Below are positions 1-7,656 of a stretch of 16,016 nt of DNA, in pieces. Location: assembly GCA_002451015.1 (NCBI GenBank), contig DKBB01000290.1, forward strand, positions 6,112 through 22,127, given 5' to 3'. The notes under the pieces were generated by a model, which had not been told where the DNA came from, did not search any database, and saw nothing but the letters and a program-made list of their open reading frames with translations. A program made the translations under genes and the position numbers. Positions within the stretch are counted from its first letter, which is position 1, and each line of letters starts with the position of its first letter. Origin of the DNA: Acidobacteria bacterium UBA6911. Its GTDB lineage: Bacteria > Acidobacteriota > UBA6911.

Positions 1-2462
1 CCGTCCACCTCGCCGGAAAGTTTCATCTCGGGCCAGTTGTCGAAGTCTCCTTCCCCGGCGATATTCCCCTCGAGTTCGGTATTGGCCAGTTTCAAATAGG
101 GGGGCGCTTTATCGGAGACGATCTTGCGAATATTCAAGTTATCGAAATCCAGTGCAACCGTGCCCGGATGGCCTGCGGTAAGAGCTACCCGGGACTGAAT
201 GGAAAAATCTCCGAAATCGGAACGGATCCTGACGGCACCGCGGATAAAATCCCTTTTGAACTCCAGTTCTCCTTCACCACGGCCAAGATCCCACCTGTCG
301 TAACGCAGGTCTCGCAGCGCGAACGTCCCGTTGAAAACCGGGTTCTCCAACGTTCCGTTTACGGTCCCGGATGCGTCGGCGTATCCCTGGATCGGCAGGT
401 TATTCTCCCGGAGCAGGGGAATTGCATTCATGGCCAGATGTCGAATGTTCCCTTTGAGGCTCAACTGGCGCGTATCCAGGTCGACCTCTCCTTCGGCACG
501 TACCTCGGCTTCTCCACGCCGGATTTCAGCATCCGTTAAAAAAACCCGCCGGTTTGCAACCTCTATCCGAGCGACAAGACGATCAAAATATTCTCCGTGG
601 AAACTCCCTGTTTCGATCGCCAATCGACCGCTGCCGCTCCATGCGGATGTTTCATATCGAATCCGGCCGCTGCCGTTGAGCACTCCCGTCAGATCCAGCG
701 AAGGGAAATTCATATCGTTCAGCGACGCCAGTTCGATTTTCTGAAAACTACCCTCGAATCCGAAAAGGGAAATATTTTCTTCGTCGGCAAAATCAAGCGC
801 CAGTTGTCCCTGAACCGCCTGTAATCCGCTACGAATGGAAAGGTTCTTGAAATCCAAACGGGATCCTGCGAGGTGAACATCCGCGTTCATGGAATCTACT
901 TTTATAGATCGCCAACGGCCCTCGTTTACCGATATGTTCCCTTCATACTCAATATCGGTAGAGGAACGAATCGATACATCGCCCTGTAAATCAAAAACGC
1001 CGCCCATGGTATTCAAATCGTCGTAGTTTTGAATCAGACCGGATACCGGGTCGGAAAAATGGGCTATCAGATCGAGCGGTTCGGAAAACAGGCTCGTAGA
1101 CAACCGGACGTGAAACAGTGAATTCTCGCCGCCGAAGGCGCTTAAATGCGTATCGGTAGATTTCAGATTCAAGGAAGTAAGCTTGATGCCGCCGTCTTCA
1201 TAGGTAAACTGCACTTTCCCGCCGAGCGGTGTGCTCAGGAGCCGATCTCCCTCAGTTTCCTTTGCCCCGAAAAGGAGAGCGTCGCAATGCACCGTCATCC
1301 TCCGGCCGTGGCCCCAGATCAGCTGAGTTTGGGAATCGACAACGTTGCGATAGTTAATTGCGGGGAAATTGAGGAGATTGCCGATCTCGACCAGCGGCAC
1401 TCTCTCCGTCTGGATTGAAAGCCGGTTGGGACGGTTGTTCGCCTTTCTCAATTGAATCTCTCCCCCAAGGGAGAAATTTCCCTGTGCGATTGCACCGGAT
1501 ATATTTCTTAAATTAAGAACATCGTGGAGAATTTCAAACTCACCGGACATATTGTTGTAGCCCATCTTACGATAGGCCCCTTCAGCGGCTGAGAAATCCC
1601 CCTTTAAATATATGCCGTCCCTATCATAACGGACCTGTGTGATGACATCGACTCCGCCCCTGCCCTCATACAGGGAGGAATCCGCCATTACTAAATCTTT
1701 GGCGCTAACAACACCGGCCATTTCGAGAAGAAGGACCGGAGAATCCCAATTTTTAACAGAACCCGTCCCTCCCAGCAGGCTTTCTCTATGACGGAATTCA
1801 AGGTTCTCGATTTCGACTCCCTCTATGGAGAGATCTGCAGTCAGTTTCAGGTCATGGACGATATCCCGATGCTCGTAAAAAACACGGCTCTCTTTATATG
1901 CAAGGTCAATCCTGTAGCTGGGGCGCGTGTTACTGTACCCGATCCGGCATTCCAGGTCCTGCAAAGACACGTTGAAGGGGGCGCTGTGCTCGTTAATCTG
2001 AAACAGTCCTTCCTGAACGGTTAACCTTTCCGTCTCCAGGTTCAGGGTAATATGCAGTGTCTTTAGAAACTCATCGGGATTCCAGCCCCCTCCCTCCCCT
2101 CCGGTTTTGAGTTCCACTCGCGGGCGTACGAGGTGCAGCTCCCCGAGACGGAGGCGGAAATGCCAAAGAGAAGACAGGCTGAACTTGGCTCGGACTTCAT
2201 CAATTTTAAGGGCATAAAAACCGGATTGCGCGTTCTCAGCTGCGAGATCGATACCGTTTATATGAATATTTCCCCTGTATATGTCGAGTGCGAGGCGCTC
2301 AATCCGGCAGTTCAGCCCGGTATTTCTTTCAATCTGTGAAATGAGATTCGTCCGGATTAATTCCTGGAAACTGTCGGTCTGCAGATACCACAAGCCGGAT
2401 GCCGTCAATAGCAGAAACAGCAAAAATACGCTGACCAGGAATAATATTGTTCGTGCCTTCAC
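1..2462 (-). CDS. TamB/AsmA-like outer-membrane biogenesis protein, N-terminal 820 residues (C-terminus beyond window)
   Basis: The minus strand stays open from a GTG at 2462 to the left edge. The start is supported by a GGAG Shine-Dalgarno (2475-2472) nine bases upstream, inside the end of the preceding gene. Residues about 5-26 form one hydrophobic segment (RTILFLVSVFLLFLLL), a signal anchor. The next few hundred residues are alternating polar/hydrophobic beta-rich sequence with many short G-x-hydrophobic-x repeats and phrases such as LNLRNISGAI and LDFKNLSI. This is typical of the long beta-taco of TamB and AsmA-like proteins, which span the periplasm and are implicated in outer-membrane protein assembly and lipid transport. 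The conserved C-terminal TamB (DUF490) domain would lie beyond the edge, so TamB versus another AsmA-like protein is not settled here. Lying 6 bases after the chaperone gene and two genes after bamA favours TamB. Confidence 0.8.
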   Translation of the reverse strand, partial: MKARTILFLVSVFLLFLLLTASGLWYLQTDSFQELIRTNLISQIERNTGLNCRIERLALDIYRGNIHINGIDLAAENAQSGFYALKIDEVRAKFSLSSLWHFRLRLGELHLVRPRVELKTGGEGGGWNPDEFLKTLHITLNLETERLTVQEGLFQINEHSAPFNVSLQDLECRIGYSNTRPSYRIDLAYKESRVFYEHRDIVHDLKLTADLSIEGVEIENLEFRHRESLLGGTGSVKNWDSPVLLLEMAGVVSAKDLVMADSSLYEGRGGVDVITQVRYDRDGIYLKGDFSAAEGAYRKMGYNNMSGEFEILHDVLNLRNISGAIAQGNFSLGGEIQLRKANNRPNRLSIQTERVPLVEIGNLLNFPAINYRNVVDSQTQLIWGHGRRMTVHCDALLFGAKETEGDRLLSTPLGGKVQFTYEDGGIKLTSLNLKSTDTHLSAFGGENSLFHVRLSTSLFSEPLDLIAHFSDPVSGLIQNYDDLNTMGGVFDLQGDVSIRSSTDIEYEGNISVNEGRWRSIKVDSMNADVHLAGSRLDFKNLSIRSGLQAVQGQLALDFADEENISLFGFEGSFQKIELASLNDMNFPSLDLTGVLNGSGRIRYETSAWSGSGRLAIETGSFHGEYFDRLVARIEVANRRVFLTDAEIRRGEAEVRAEGEVDLDTRQLSLKGNIRHLAMNAIPLLRENNLPIQGYADASGTVNGTLENPVFNGTFALRDLRYDRWDLGRGEGELEFKRDFIRGAVRIRSDFGDFSIQSRVALTAGHPGTVALDFDNLNIRKIVSDKAPPYLKLANTELEGNIAGEGDFDNWPEMKLSGEVD

Positions 2463-2468
2463 GGAAAT

Positions 2469-3233
2469 TTACTCCGTTTCTCCAGGTTGGGAACCCTCCC
2501 GGGAATGTTCCAATGCCGCGGTTCCCGGAGCGTTCTCGTCGAAATACTCAATTCGCGCATTGCTCCGTGTTTCCATGAGCCATTGCTCGAGGGCCTCATT
2601 AATGTTCTCCGCTTCCAGTATCTCCTCAATCCGGCCTGAAACCTCGGCCAGAGGAGGGGTCTCACCCCCCGGCTCCAGAAGCTGCGGGCCGAAGGTATCG
2701 TTATAATAGGCTTCAATTTCAGCCTCAGAAACTTCGGCAAAGGGACTGAAACGGTATTCCACAAAATCCAGAATTGAAAGCTGAAACTTCAGATAGGAAT
2801 TTAGTTCCGACTCCTGCAGCCCGAGTTGGTCCAGCAGCCGAACAAAGCCCCCCTTTTCTTCCAGGCGATCCCGCAACTTCTTTACCCTGGCGTCCAGATC
2901 GACTGCATCTTCTGAGCCAAGGCTGAAATTCTCCAGCTCCTGCCGTATCAGTTCAAGGTCGATAAGACTGTCGATTTCCGCCTTACGGGACACGGAAACG
3001 ACATTCTCTCCTGAAAAAACCAGGGAGTTGATACTGCGGGCGATGTAAAGGTCTCCCTCTGTGATCACCCGGCCGTTTACCGCGACCAGCAAGCGATCGA
3101 ATTCTTTTCCCGACAGGTTTGAGGCACAGATAATCAGTGCCAGCAGGCCCGCACACACGGCGTGCCCCCTGGGAGCAAGGCCCTTCCGATGCGCCGGTGA
3201 AGTTTTTACTCTCTTTCGTCCGAAAATGTTCAT
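2469..3233 (-). CDS. SurA-like periplasmic chaperone lacking the parvulin PPIase domain
   Basis: A 254-residue predicted secreted protein. Basic residues at 1-22 precede a hydrophobic stretch (about 26-40), giving a signal peptide with a long n-region. Residues about 45-65 (LLVAVNGRVITEGDL) match the opening of the SurA_N chaperone fold, followed by helices at about 82-165. The segment VSEAEIEAYYND (168-179) is where a parvulin domain normally begins in SurA and PrsA relatives. Here it runs within about 15 residues into the helix that usually follows the PPIase domain (about 195-222, ending RSNARIEYF). No parvulin signature is visible, and 254 residues is far below SurA's usual 420-430. It probably acts as a chaperone for unfolded outer-membrane proteins delivered to BamA. 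It starts 3 bases after the bamA stop and its end carries the tamB-like Shine-Dalgarno, consistent with one operon. The family assignment is good; the exact role is inferred. Confidence 0.8.
   Translation of the reverse strand: MNIFGRKRVKTSPAHRKGLAPRGHAVCAGLLALIICASNLSGKEFDRLLVAVNGRVITEGDLYIARSINSLVFSGENVVSVSRKAEIDSLIDLELIRQELENFSLGSEDAVDLDARVKKLRDRLEEKGGFVRLLDQLGLQESELNSYLKFQLSILDFVEYRFSPFAEVSEAEIEAYYNDTFGPQLLEPGGETPPLAEVSGRIEEILEAENINEALEQWLMETRSNARIEYFDENAPGTAALEHSREGSQPGETE
2472..2475 (-). promoter_or_regulatory. Shine-Dalgarno (GGAG) deciding the GTG start of the tamB-like gene
   Basis: GGAG on the minus strand lies in the last codons of the SurA-like gene, nine bases before the GTG at 2462. 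It suggests translational coupling of the two genes. No ATG occurs near this point in frame, so this site is the main reason to accept the GTG start. Confidence 0.6.
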
Positions 3234-3236
3234 AGC

Positions 3237-6089
3237 CTAGAATGGTGGACCAACCGTTATAAACAGATGCCCCCGATTCAGGCCCTCAAGCGGCGGCGCG
3301 GGATACTGCAGCTCCGGAGGCAGGTTCAAATTATAGCCATAGTCAATACGCAAAGGGCCTAAAGGTGTTTTAAATCTCAGCCCCGCACCTATTGTATGGC
3401 TGAATCGTGAAAAACTGATATCTCTTATTGTCGAGAAAACGTTACCCGTATCATAGAAACCGGCAATATGGATAAAAGACAGAACCGGCCTGCGCAGTTC
3501 CACCGACCCGATAACCAGAGCATTTCCGCCGGTAGGCTTGAAGGTGACAGGATCCAGGGGGCCGGCGTAATCGGTATCGAATCCTCTCAAGCTCGACGAG
3601 CCGCCGGCAAAGAAACGTTCGCTGATTGGAACACTGGAGTTGTTGTAAGGTTCCATCAATCCGATGCGCAGGGAGATTGCCGTCATGAGGGAGGTTGGAA
3701 ACTTTTGATAATAGCTGTTCTGCGTGAAGAAAGAGATATAGGAATTATCGCCCAGCAGCTTGGGGGTGAGACTTAAGTCGGTTGAAGTAAAAAAACCTTC
3801 CGACGGATCCAGATAATTGTCGCGGGAATCGTTAACATAAAGAACCGAAAAAGTGGAAAGATTGCGAGGCGTATCCTTCCTTTCAAATTCGGGATCGGAA
3901 ATCTGTATATTAAACGAACGCACGTTCTGAAAATTGTAGCGGAACAAGCCCCAGCTGTGGTCACTGAGGGGGTGGCTGAATTGGTAAGTGGCTCCCAGAC
4001 GTCTGATATCAAAACTGACATCCTGGCGGTAGCTGGCGGTCAGGGAAACATAGGTATCGACCGGTAACGGGCGATATTGGGTCTGCTGTACGTTGAAGGT
4101 CACATACTGTTCGACACTGCTGCCCCTGAGCCGGATATCCGCCCGTCGAGCCAGACCGAAAATGTTGATGTCGGAAAACTCCAGCGTGCCCCGGAATTTT
4201 TCCCGCTCCTGATAGCCGACTCCGTAACGAACCGTAAATCGCTTGGATTCGCTCAACCGGACAATAACATTATGATAGGGATTCGTGCTTTCAGGATTCT
4301 GCTGTACTACCCGGACCTGATCAAAAATCCCTATCCTGTAGAGAGCCTGCTGTGTCTGGAGCAGTTTTCCCAGGCTGAGGGGGTCGCCGGTCTTCAGTTT
4401 GATGTGCTTTTCGATGACAGAACTGCGGGTATGGTCGTTACCGAGGATAATGATTCGATCCACTATAAACCGCGTCCCTTCCTCGATCTGAAATTCTACG
4501 AGATAGGAATTTCCTTCACCGGATTTCTCCGTACTGGCAGTCACTCGTACCTGAAGATACCCGTCATCATTATATGCTGCCAGAAGAGCCTGCCGGTCCC
4601 TCTCAGCCAGAATCGGAGAAAAAGCCTTTCCGGGAGACAGGCTTATCCTGGAAAGCAGTTCTTCGGTCGTAAACGCCGTATTCCCTCTGAAACCGATCGA
4701 ACGCGTTTCTGAGATCGGACCTTCCGTGCATTGGTACGTAATACCCAGGTCGCTTTCATCCTCAAGCGTTCTTATAAGAGGGATAATATCGGCTTCGAGA
4801 TAGCCTCGGGATGCGTAAAGCGCCTTCAAAGCATCGACGTCTTCATCCAGACGGGTTACGCTGTATGTGGAATTGTTCAGCAATGAAGAAGGTCGGACCT
4901 CGACCGATTCGAACAATTCTTGGTCGGAAACAACCTTGTTGCCCTGAAACCGGACATATTCCACGGTAAATTTACGCCCCGGAACAATCGTATAGTGCAA
5001 GACCCGGACGCCTTTTTCCTTCTCTTCGGAAATGGTGACTTCTGCTTCGGAATGCCCCCTGGTTTCAAGATATGCCTTCAGGTTTCTTGTACCTTCCTCC
5101 AGGATTTCCTCTCGAACACCCTCTCCGGTCAATACAGGAAGCAGTCGGCGCAGCTGATTCTTGTCGATTTTATACCCGTCGACAACAACCCGCACCTTCC
5201 CGTAGTTGGATACCTTCAGGACAAGAGCCACGCTGCCTTTTTCGGGATCAAACGACTCCGTTACTGCGACTTCCGCTGCCAGGTAACCCTCATTCGTGAA
5301 ATGCTTCCGGAGATTCTCTATCCGATCGGCCAGTCGACTCCTGTCGAATTTCTTTCCTATCTGATACCCGAACTTGTCCGACAATTGAGGATAGTCCCTG
5401 TCCGACACTCCCGTAATATCTGTCGATTCGACAATAATATCGATCGATTCGATAATCGCAAGTTCTCCGGGTTGTACTTCGAAAACGACATTCACCTGCC
5501 GGTTCGTTTCATCCCGTAATGTCAGGACACGGATTTGTGCGAGAAAATACCCTCTCTCCTTTAAAAAATTCTGTACGATCTGCCGGGATTCCTCCAGACG
5601 TTCTTCCGTATAACGCTTCCCCACGGGCAGGGGCACCCATTCCCATAAGGAACGGCCTTTCAGGTCCACATCCCCTGCAATTGAAAACTTATTGAAATAG
5701 TAATTAAGTTTTAGTTCGAAGAGGAGGCATATGCCGTCCTCTCTCGCCTCGGTCTGGACGACAATAGAAGAAAAGCGGCCGCTGTCATAAAGGGATTGAA
5801 TCGCACCTTTCAACGCGGTGCGCGTCAAACGGTCTCCCGGTTTAATCCCGATATAAGGGTCGTAATGAGAACGATCAATAAGAAAATCGGCAGAGTAATC
5901 GATACTGCCCACCGTCCCGCCGAACAGGGATGGTTCCGAACCGGTTTCCGGCAGGGAGTCCCCGAGCGCCAGAGAAAGAGTCAGAACACCGAAAATTGTC
6001 AAGAACGTCGACAGGGATCTGCATCGTGGGGCACGATGAATGCACTCCGCCCTCAACACCCACCCGAAAATCCCACCGGTCCCGATCAT
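3237..6089 (-). CDS. bamA: BamA (Omp85) outer-membrane protein assembly factor with seven POTRA-like repeats
   Basis: A 950-residue protein, longer than the roughly 800 of E. coli BamA. A hydrophobic signal sequence lies at about 27-43. POTRA-like repeats can be delimited at about 59-130, 131-208, 209-297, 298-371, 372-456, 457-538 and 539-616, each with the pattern of an amphipathic helix, a G-Y/F turn and paired beta strands (for example RGYLEAD and DGYLQVR). Residues 617-950 form the Omp85 barrel. It contains the L6-type RG motif (SLRGF, 833-837), the FYDTGNVF strand (878-885) and a C-terminal beta signal ending in Phe (HLFITVGPPF). BamA folds and inserts outer-membrane beta-barrel proteins. 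TamA, the alternative Omp85 protein, has three POTRAs, so BamA fits better. The ATG at 6089 gives a rather long n-region; a GTG at 6059 is an alternative start. It lies 18 bases after ychF and 3 bases before the chaperone gene. Confidence 0.93.
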   Translation of the reverse strand: MIGTGGIFGWVLRAECIHRAPRCRSLSTFLTIFGVLTLSLALGDSLPETGSEPSLFGGTVGSIDYSADFLIDRSHYDPYIGIKPGDRLTRTALKGAIQSLYDSGRFSSIVVQTEAREDGICLLFELKLNYYFNKFSIAGDVDLKGRSLWEWVPLPVGKRYTEERLEESRQIVQNFLKERGYFLAQIRVLTLRDETNRQVNVVFEVQPGELAIIESIDIIVESTDITGVSDRDYPQLSDKFGYQIGKKFDRSRLADRIENLRKHFTNEGYLAAEVAVTESFDPEKGSVALVLKVSNYGKVRVVVDGYKIDKNQLRRLLPVLTGEGVREEILEEGTRNLKAYLETRGHSEAEVTISEEKEKGVRVLHYTIVPGRKFTVEYVRFQGNKVVSDQELFESVEVRPSSLLNNSTYSVTRLDEDVDALKALYASRGYLEADIIPLIRTLEDESDLGITYQCTEGPISETRSIGFRGNTAFTTEELLSRISLSPGKAFSPILAERDRQALLAAYNDDGYLQVRVTASTEKSGEGNSYLVEFQIEEGTRFIVDRIIILGNDHTRSSVIEKHIKLKTGDPLSLGKLLQTQQALYRIGIFDQVRVVQQNPESTNPYHNVIVRLSESKRFTVRYGVGYQEREKFRGTLEFSDINIFGLARRADIRLRGSSVEQYVTFNVQQTQYRPLPVDTYVSLTASYRQDVSFDIRRLGATYQFSHPLSDHSWGLFRYNFQNVRSFNIQISDPEFERKDTPRNLSTFSVLYVNDSRDNYLDPSEGFFTSTDLSLTPKLLGDNSYISFFTQNSYYQKFPTSLMTAISLRIGLMEPYNNSSVPISERFFAGGSSSLRGFDTDYAGPLDPVTFKPTGGNALVIGSVELRRPVLSFIHIAGFYDTGNVFSTIRDISFSRFSHTIGAGLRFKTPLGPLRIDYGYNLNLPPELQYPAPPLEGLNRGHLFITVGPPF

Positions 6090-6107
6090 GCTCCCCCGCC
6101 CCTCAAA

Positions 6108-7217
6108 TCACACGTTGAATCGAAAAAGGATCACATCCCCTTCCTGCACCTCATACTCCCTGCCTTCAAGACGTAATACGCCCTTGCTTTTTGCCGCCTG
6201 AAACGAGCCCAGTTCCACCATATCCTGAAAAGTAACGACTTCCGCTTTGATAAAACCTTTCTCAAAATCGGTGTGAATGACTCCTGCCGCTTTTGCAGCC
6301 GTCGTGCTCCGGGGAATCGTCCAGGCACGCACTTCAGGCTCCCCGGCGGTATAAAAGGAAAAAACTCCAAGCAGATCGTATGAACTCTGAATAATCCGGT
6401 CGAGAGCGCTTCCCTGAATCCCCAGATCCTCCATAAACATTTCCGCATCTTCGGGCGGAAGGGCGGCGATTTCAGATTCAATTTTGCCGCAAACGGCCGT
6501 AATGCCTACATTGCACATAGCCGCCTGCTTTTGCAAACCGTACTCTTCAACCGCATTATCTATTTTTCCGGCATCCTGATCCGCTACATTCAGCACCTGC
6601 AGCAACGGTTTTGCCGAAAGAAACGTGAATCCCTTCACACGCTTTTCCTCATCTGCGGTCCATTGCAGTTCCCGCAGCGGCCGTTCCGACTCCAGGGCTT
6701 CCTTGAAACGCAGGAGCACTTCATTCTCCACCTCAAGTTCCCGGGATTTGATTTTTTTCAGGTCTTTGACCAGGCGCTCCAGTCTTTTTTCGACAATGGC
6801 AAGATCCGAGAAGATCATCTCCATCTCAAAAAGCTCTATGTCCCGTTTAGGATCGACGGATCCTTCAACATGAGGGATATTGGGATCGTCAAAACAGCGT
6901 ACAATATGAAGAAGAGTATCGACATTCTTCAAACTGTTCAGATAAGTCCCCATGTCCCGATTCCGGCCTTCCAGCGCAGCTTTTCCCTCTCCCCGGGAGA
7001 TGCCGGGCAGATCGACATATTCGATGCTTGCGTAGGTTGTCTTTTTCGGATTAACAATTTCCGCCAATCGATCCAGGCGCGTATCCGGAACCTGAGCCAC
7101 TCCAATATGGGCCTCTCGCACATTCCCCCACGACGATGTATCCACACGCCCCTGCGTCAAAAGCTTAAACATTGTTGTCTTACCTACTTGCGGCAATCCG
7201 ACGATTCCAATCTTCAT
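6108..7217 (-). CDS. ychF: YchF/OLA1-family redox-regulated P-loop ATPase/GTPase
   Basis: A 369-residue protein (family usually about 363). The ATG at 7217 gives MKIGIVGLPQVGKTT at the N-terminus as in other YchF proteins and has GGGGA eight bases upstream. Longer in-frame starts (ATG 7232, GTG 7256) lack a better ribosome site. P-loop: G7 to K13-T14. Switch II DxxG: DLPG 69-72, followed by hydrophobic Ile73, keeping the hydrophobic residue of HAS-type NTPases. VRCF is at about 106-109. A charged helical coiled-coil segment covers about 142-180. NVAD at 210-213 replaces the classical NKxD, in line with YchF's relaxed or ATP specificity. The C-terminal TGS-like domain (about 284-368) is very well conserved (FYTAGEPEVRAWT, AAGVIHTDFEKGFIKAE, GDVILFRFNV). 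Known members bind ribosomes and affect stress responses. The switch II stretch (74-92) lacks the usual GASKGEGLGNKFL-type sequence. This is the first gene of the minus-strand run. Confidence 0.93.
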   Translation of the reverse strand: MKIGIVGLPQVGKTTMFKLLTQGRVDTSSWGNVREAHIGVAQVPDTRLDRLAEIVNPKKTTYASIEYVDLPGISRGEGKAALEGRNRDMGTYLNSLKNVDTLLHIVRCFDDPNIPHVEGSVDPKRDIELFEMEMIFSDLAIVEKRLERLVKDLKKIKSRELEVENEVLLRFKEALESERPLRELQWTADEEKRVKGFTFLSAKPLLQVLNVADQDAGKIDNAVEEYGLQKQAAMCNVGITAVCGKIESEIAALPPEDAEMFMEDLGIQGSALDRIIQSSYDLLGVFSFYTAGEPEVRAWTIPRSTTAAKAAGVIHTDFEKGFIKAEVVTFQDMVELGSFQAAKSKGVLRLEGREYEVQEGDVILFRFNV

Positions 7218-7225
7218 ACGTTGTT

Positions 7226-7230
7226 TCCCC
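7226..7230 (-). promoter_or_regulatory. Shine-Dalgarno-like GGGGA deciding the ychF start
   Basis: GGGGA on the minus strand lies eight bases before the ATG at 7217. It favours this start over upstream in-frame ATG 7232 and GTG 7256, neither of which has a purine-rich site in front. Confidence 0.45.
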
Positions 7231-7337
7231 ATAAATAAAACTACGTATGTTATCACAGGATGACAGCACCTGTATTTTTCTCGATTTCACATACACCGGC
7301 CACAGTTATTTTGCATCAAAAAACATTCATTTAAATA

Positions 7338-7369
7338 CACCGATCGGCATCGGGACGGGCACCGACCGG
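7338..7369 (+). repeat. Two near-identical decamers (CACCGATCGG / CACCGACCGG) 22 bases apart
   Basis: CACCGATCGG at 7338-7347 and CACCGACCGG at 7360-7369 differ at one base. Their spacing is 22 bases, close to two helical turns, so both would face the same side of DNA. They lie about 120-150 bases upstream of ychF. They could be a regulator site for the minus-strand operon or chance in a short GC-rich patch. Confidence 0.3.
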
Positions 7370-7521
7370 TAACCCTCTCCACTCAAACAGAGATGCCCGG
7401 CAAAAAAATTAAAGCAATCTTCTCCACTATGCTTCCAACCAGAACCACCCATTAGGAATGGGCTCACATTTTTCACAATTTTTAGCGATTTTTTTGTATT
7501 CAAATACTTGCATTATTTTTC

Positions 7522-7550
7522 TTGACATAAAGAAATAAAAGACTTAATGT
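7522..7550 (+). promoter_or_regulatory. Sigma70-type promoter of the dcw cluster (PmraZ)
   Basis: A perfect -35 hexamer TTGACA (7522-7527) is separated by exactly 17 bases from TAATGT (7545-7550), which keeps the three most conserved -10 positions (T1, A2, T6). A T/A-rich tract precedes it. Transcription would start near 7557, inside the MraZ repeats, leaving a leader of about 100 bases before the mraZ ATG. Confidence 0.75.
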
Positions 7551-7553
7551 CGA

Positions 7554-7578
7554 GTGGTCAGAAGTGGTCTAATGTGGT
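7554..7578 (+). promoter_or_regulatory. MraZ operator: three GTGGT direct repeats at 10-base periodicity
   Basis: GTGGT occurs at 7554-7558, 7564-7568 and 7574-7578, each start exactly 10 bases from the last. The next phase (7584-7588, AGGGG) keeps only the GG core. In E. coli, MraZ binds three TGGGN direct repeats with 5-base spacers at its own promoter, the same geometry. The repeats begin 4 bases after the -10 and cover the expected transcription start, a good position for repression of the whole cluster by its first gene product. Confidence 0.8.
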
Positions 7579-7656
7579 TTATCAGGGGCCAAAAAACAAC
7601 TAACTTCTGAAAATGATATATCACAAGCAGGATATCTGAAAAAAATCGGGTTTGAT

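Larger units (their letters stand above)
7218..7656. other. Divergent intergenic region between the ychF-bamA operon and the dcw cluster
   Basis: This 439-base, AT-richer region separates two divergent operons and contains no convincing coding sequence. The right part carries the mraZ promoter and operator (listed separately), preceded by an A/T-rich tract (about 7468-7521) that could act as an UP element. About 100 bases lie between the predicted transcription start and the mraZ ATG. A promoter for ychF must lie here on the minus strand, but I see no strong -35/-10 pair. A short hairpin (CCCATT-AGG-AATGGG, 7448-7462) and a pair of decamer direct repeats (7338-7369) are the only other structures noticed. 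Confidence 0.8.

Noticed and set aside
168..2339. Several plus-strand open frames of 68-137 codons
   Set aside because: They lie antisense to the continuous tamB-like frame, have no recognisable domains and lack good ribosome sites; they are shadows of the minus-strand gene.
3105..3160. Lipoprotein signal in the SurA-like protein (Cys36 after LLALII)
   Set aside because: The residue before Cys is Ile, not Gly, Ala or Ser, so the lipobox rule fails; an ordinary signal peptide is more likely.
3237..6089. TamA rather than BamA identity for the Omp85 protein
   Set aside because: TamA has three POTRA domains and is smaller; this protein has about seven and sits beside a SurA-like chaperone.
7448..7462. 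Terminator-like hairpin CCCATT-AGG-AATGGG
   Set aside because: The stem is only six pairs, the T-rich tract does not follow directly, and no gene on the plus strand ends here.
7218..7521. A specific sigma70 promoter for ychF on the minus strand
   Set aside because: Candidate pairs such as TTGATG with TGTATG or the GATAAC box near 7250 match consensus poorly or have wrong spacing; none was strong enough to annotate.
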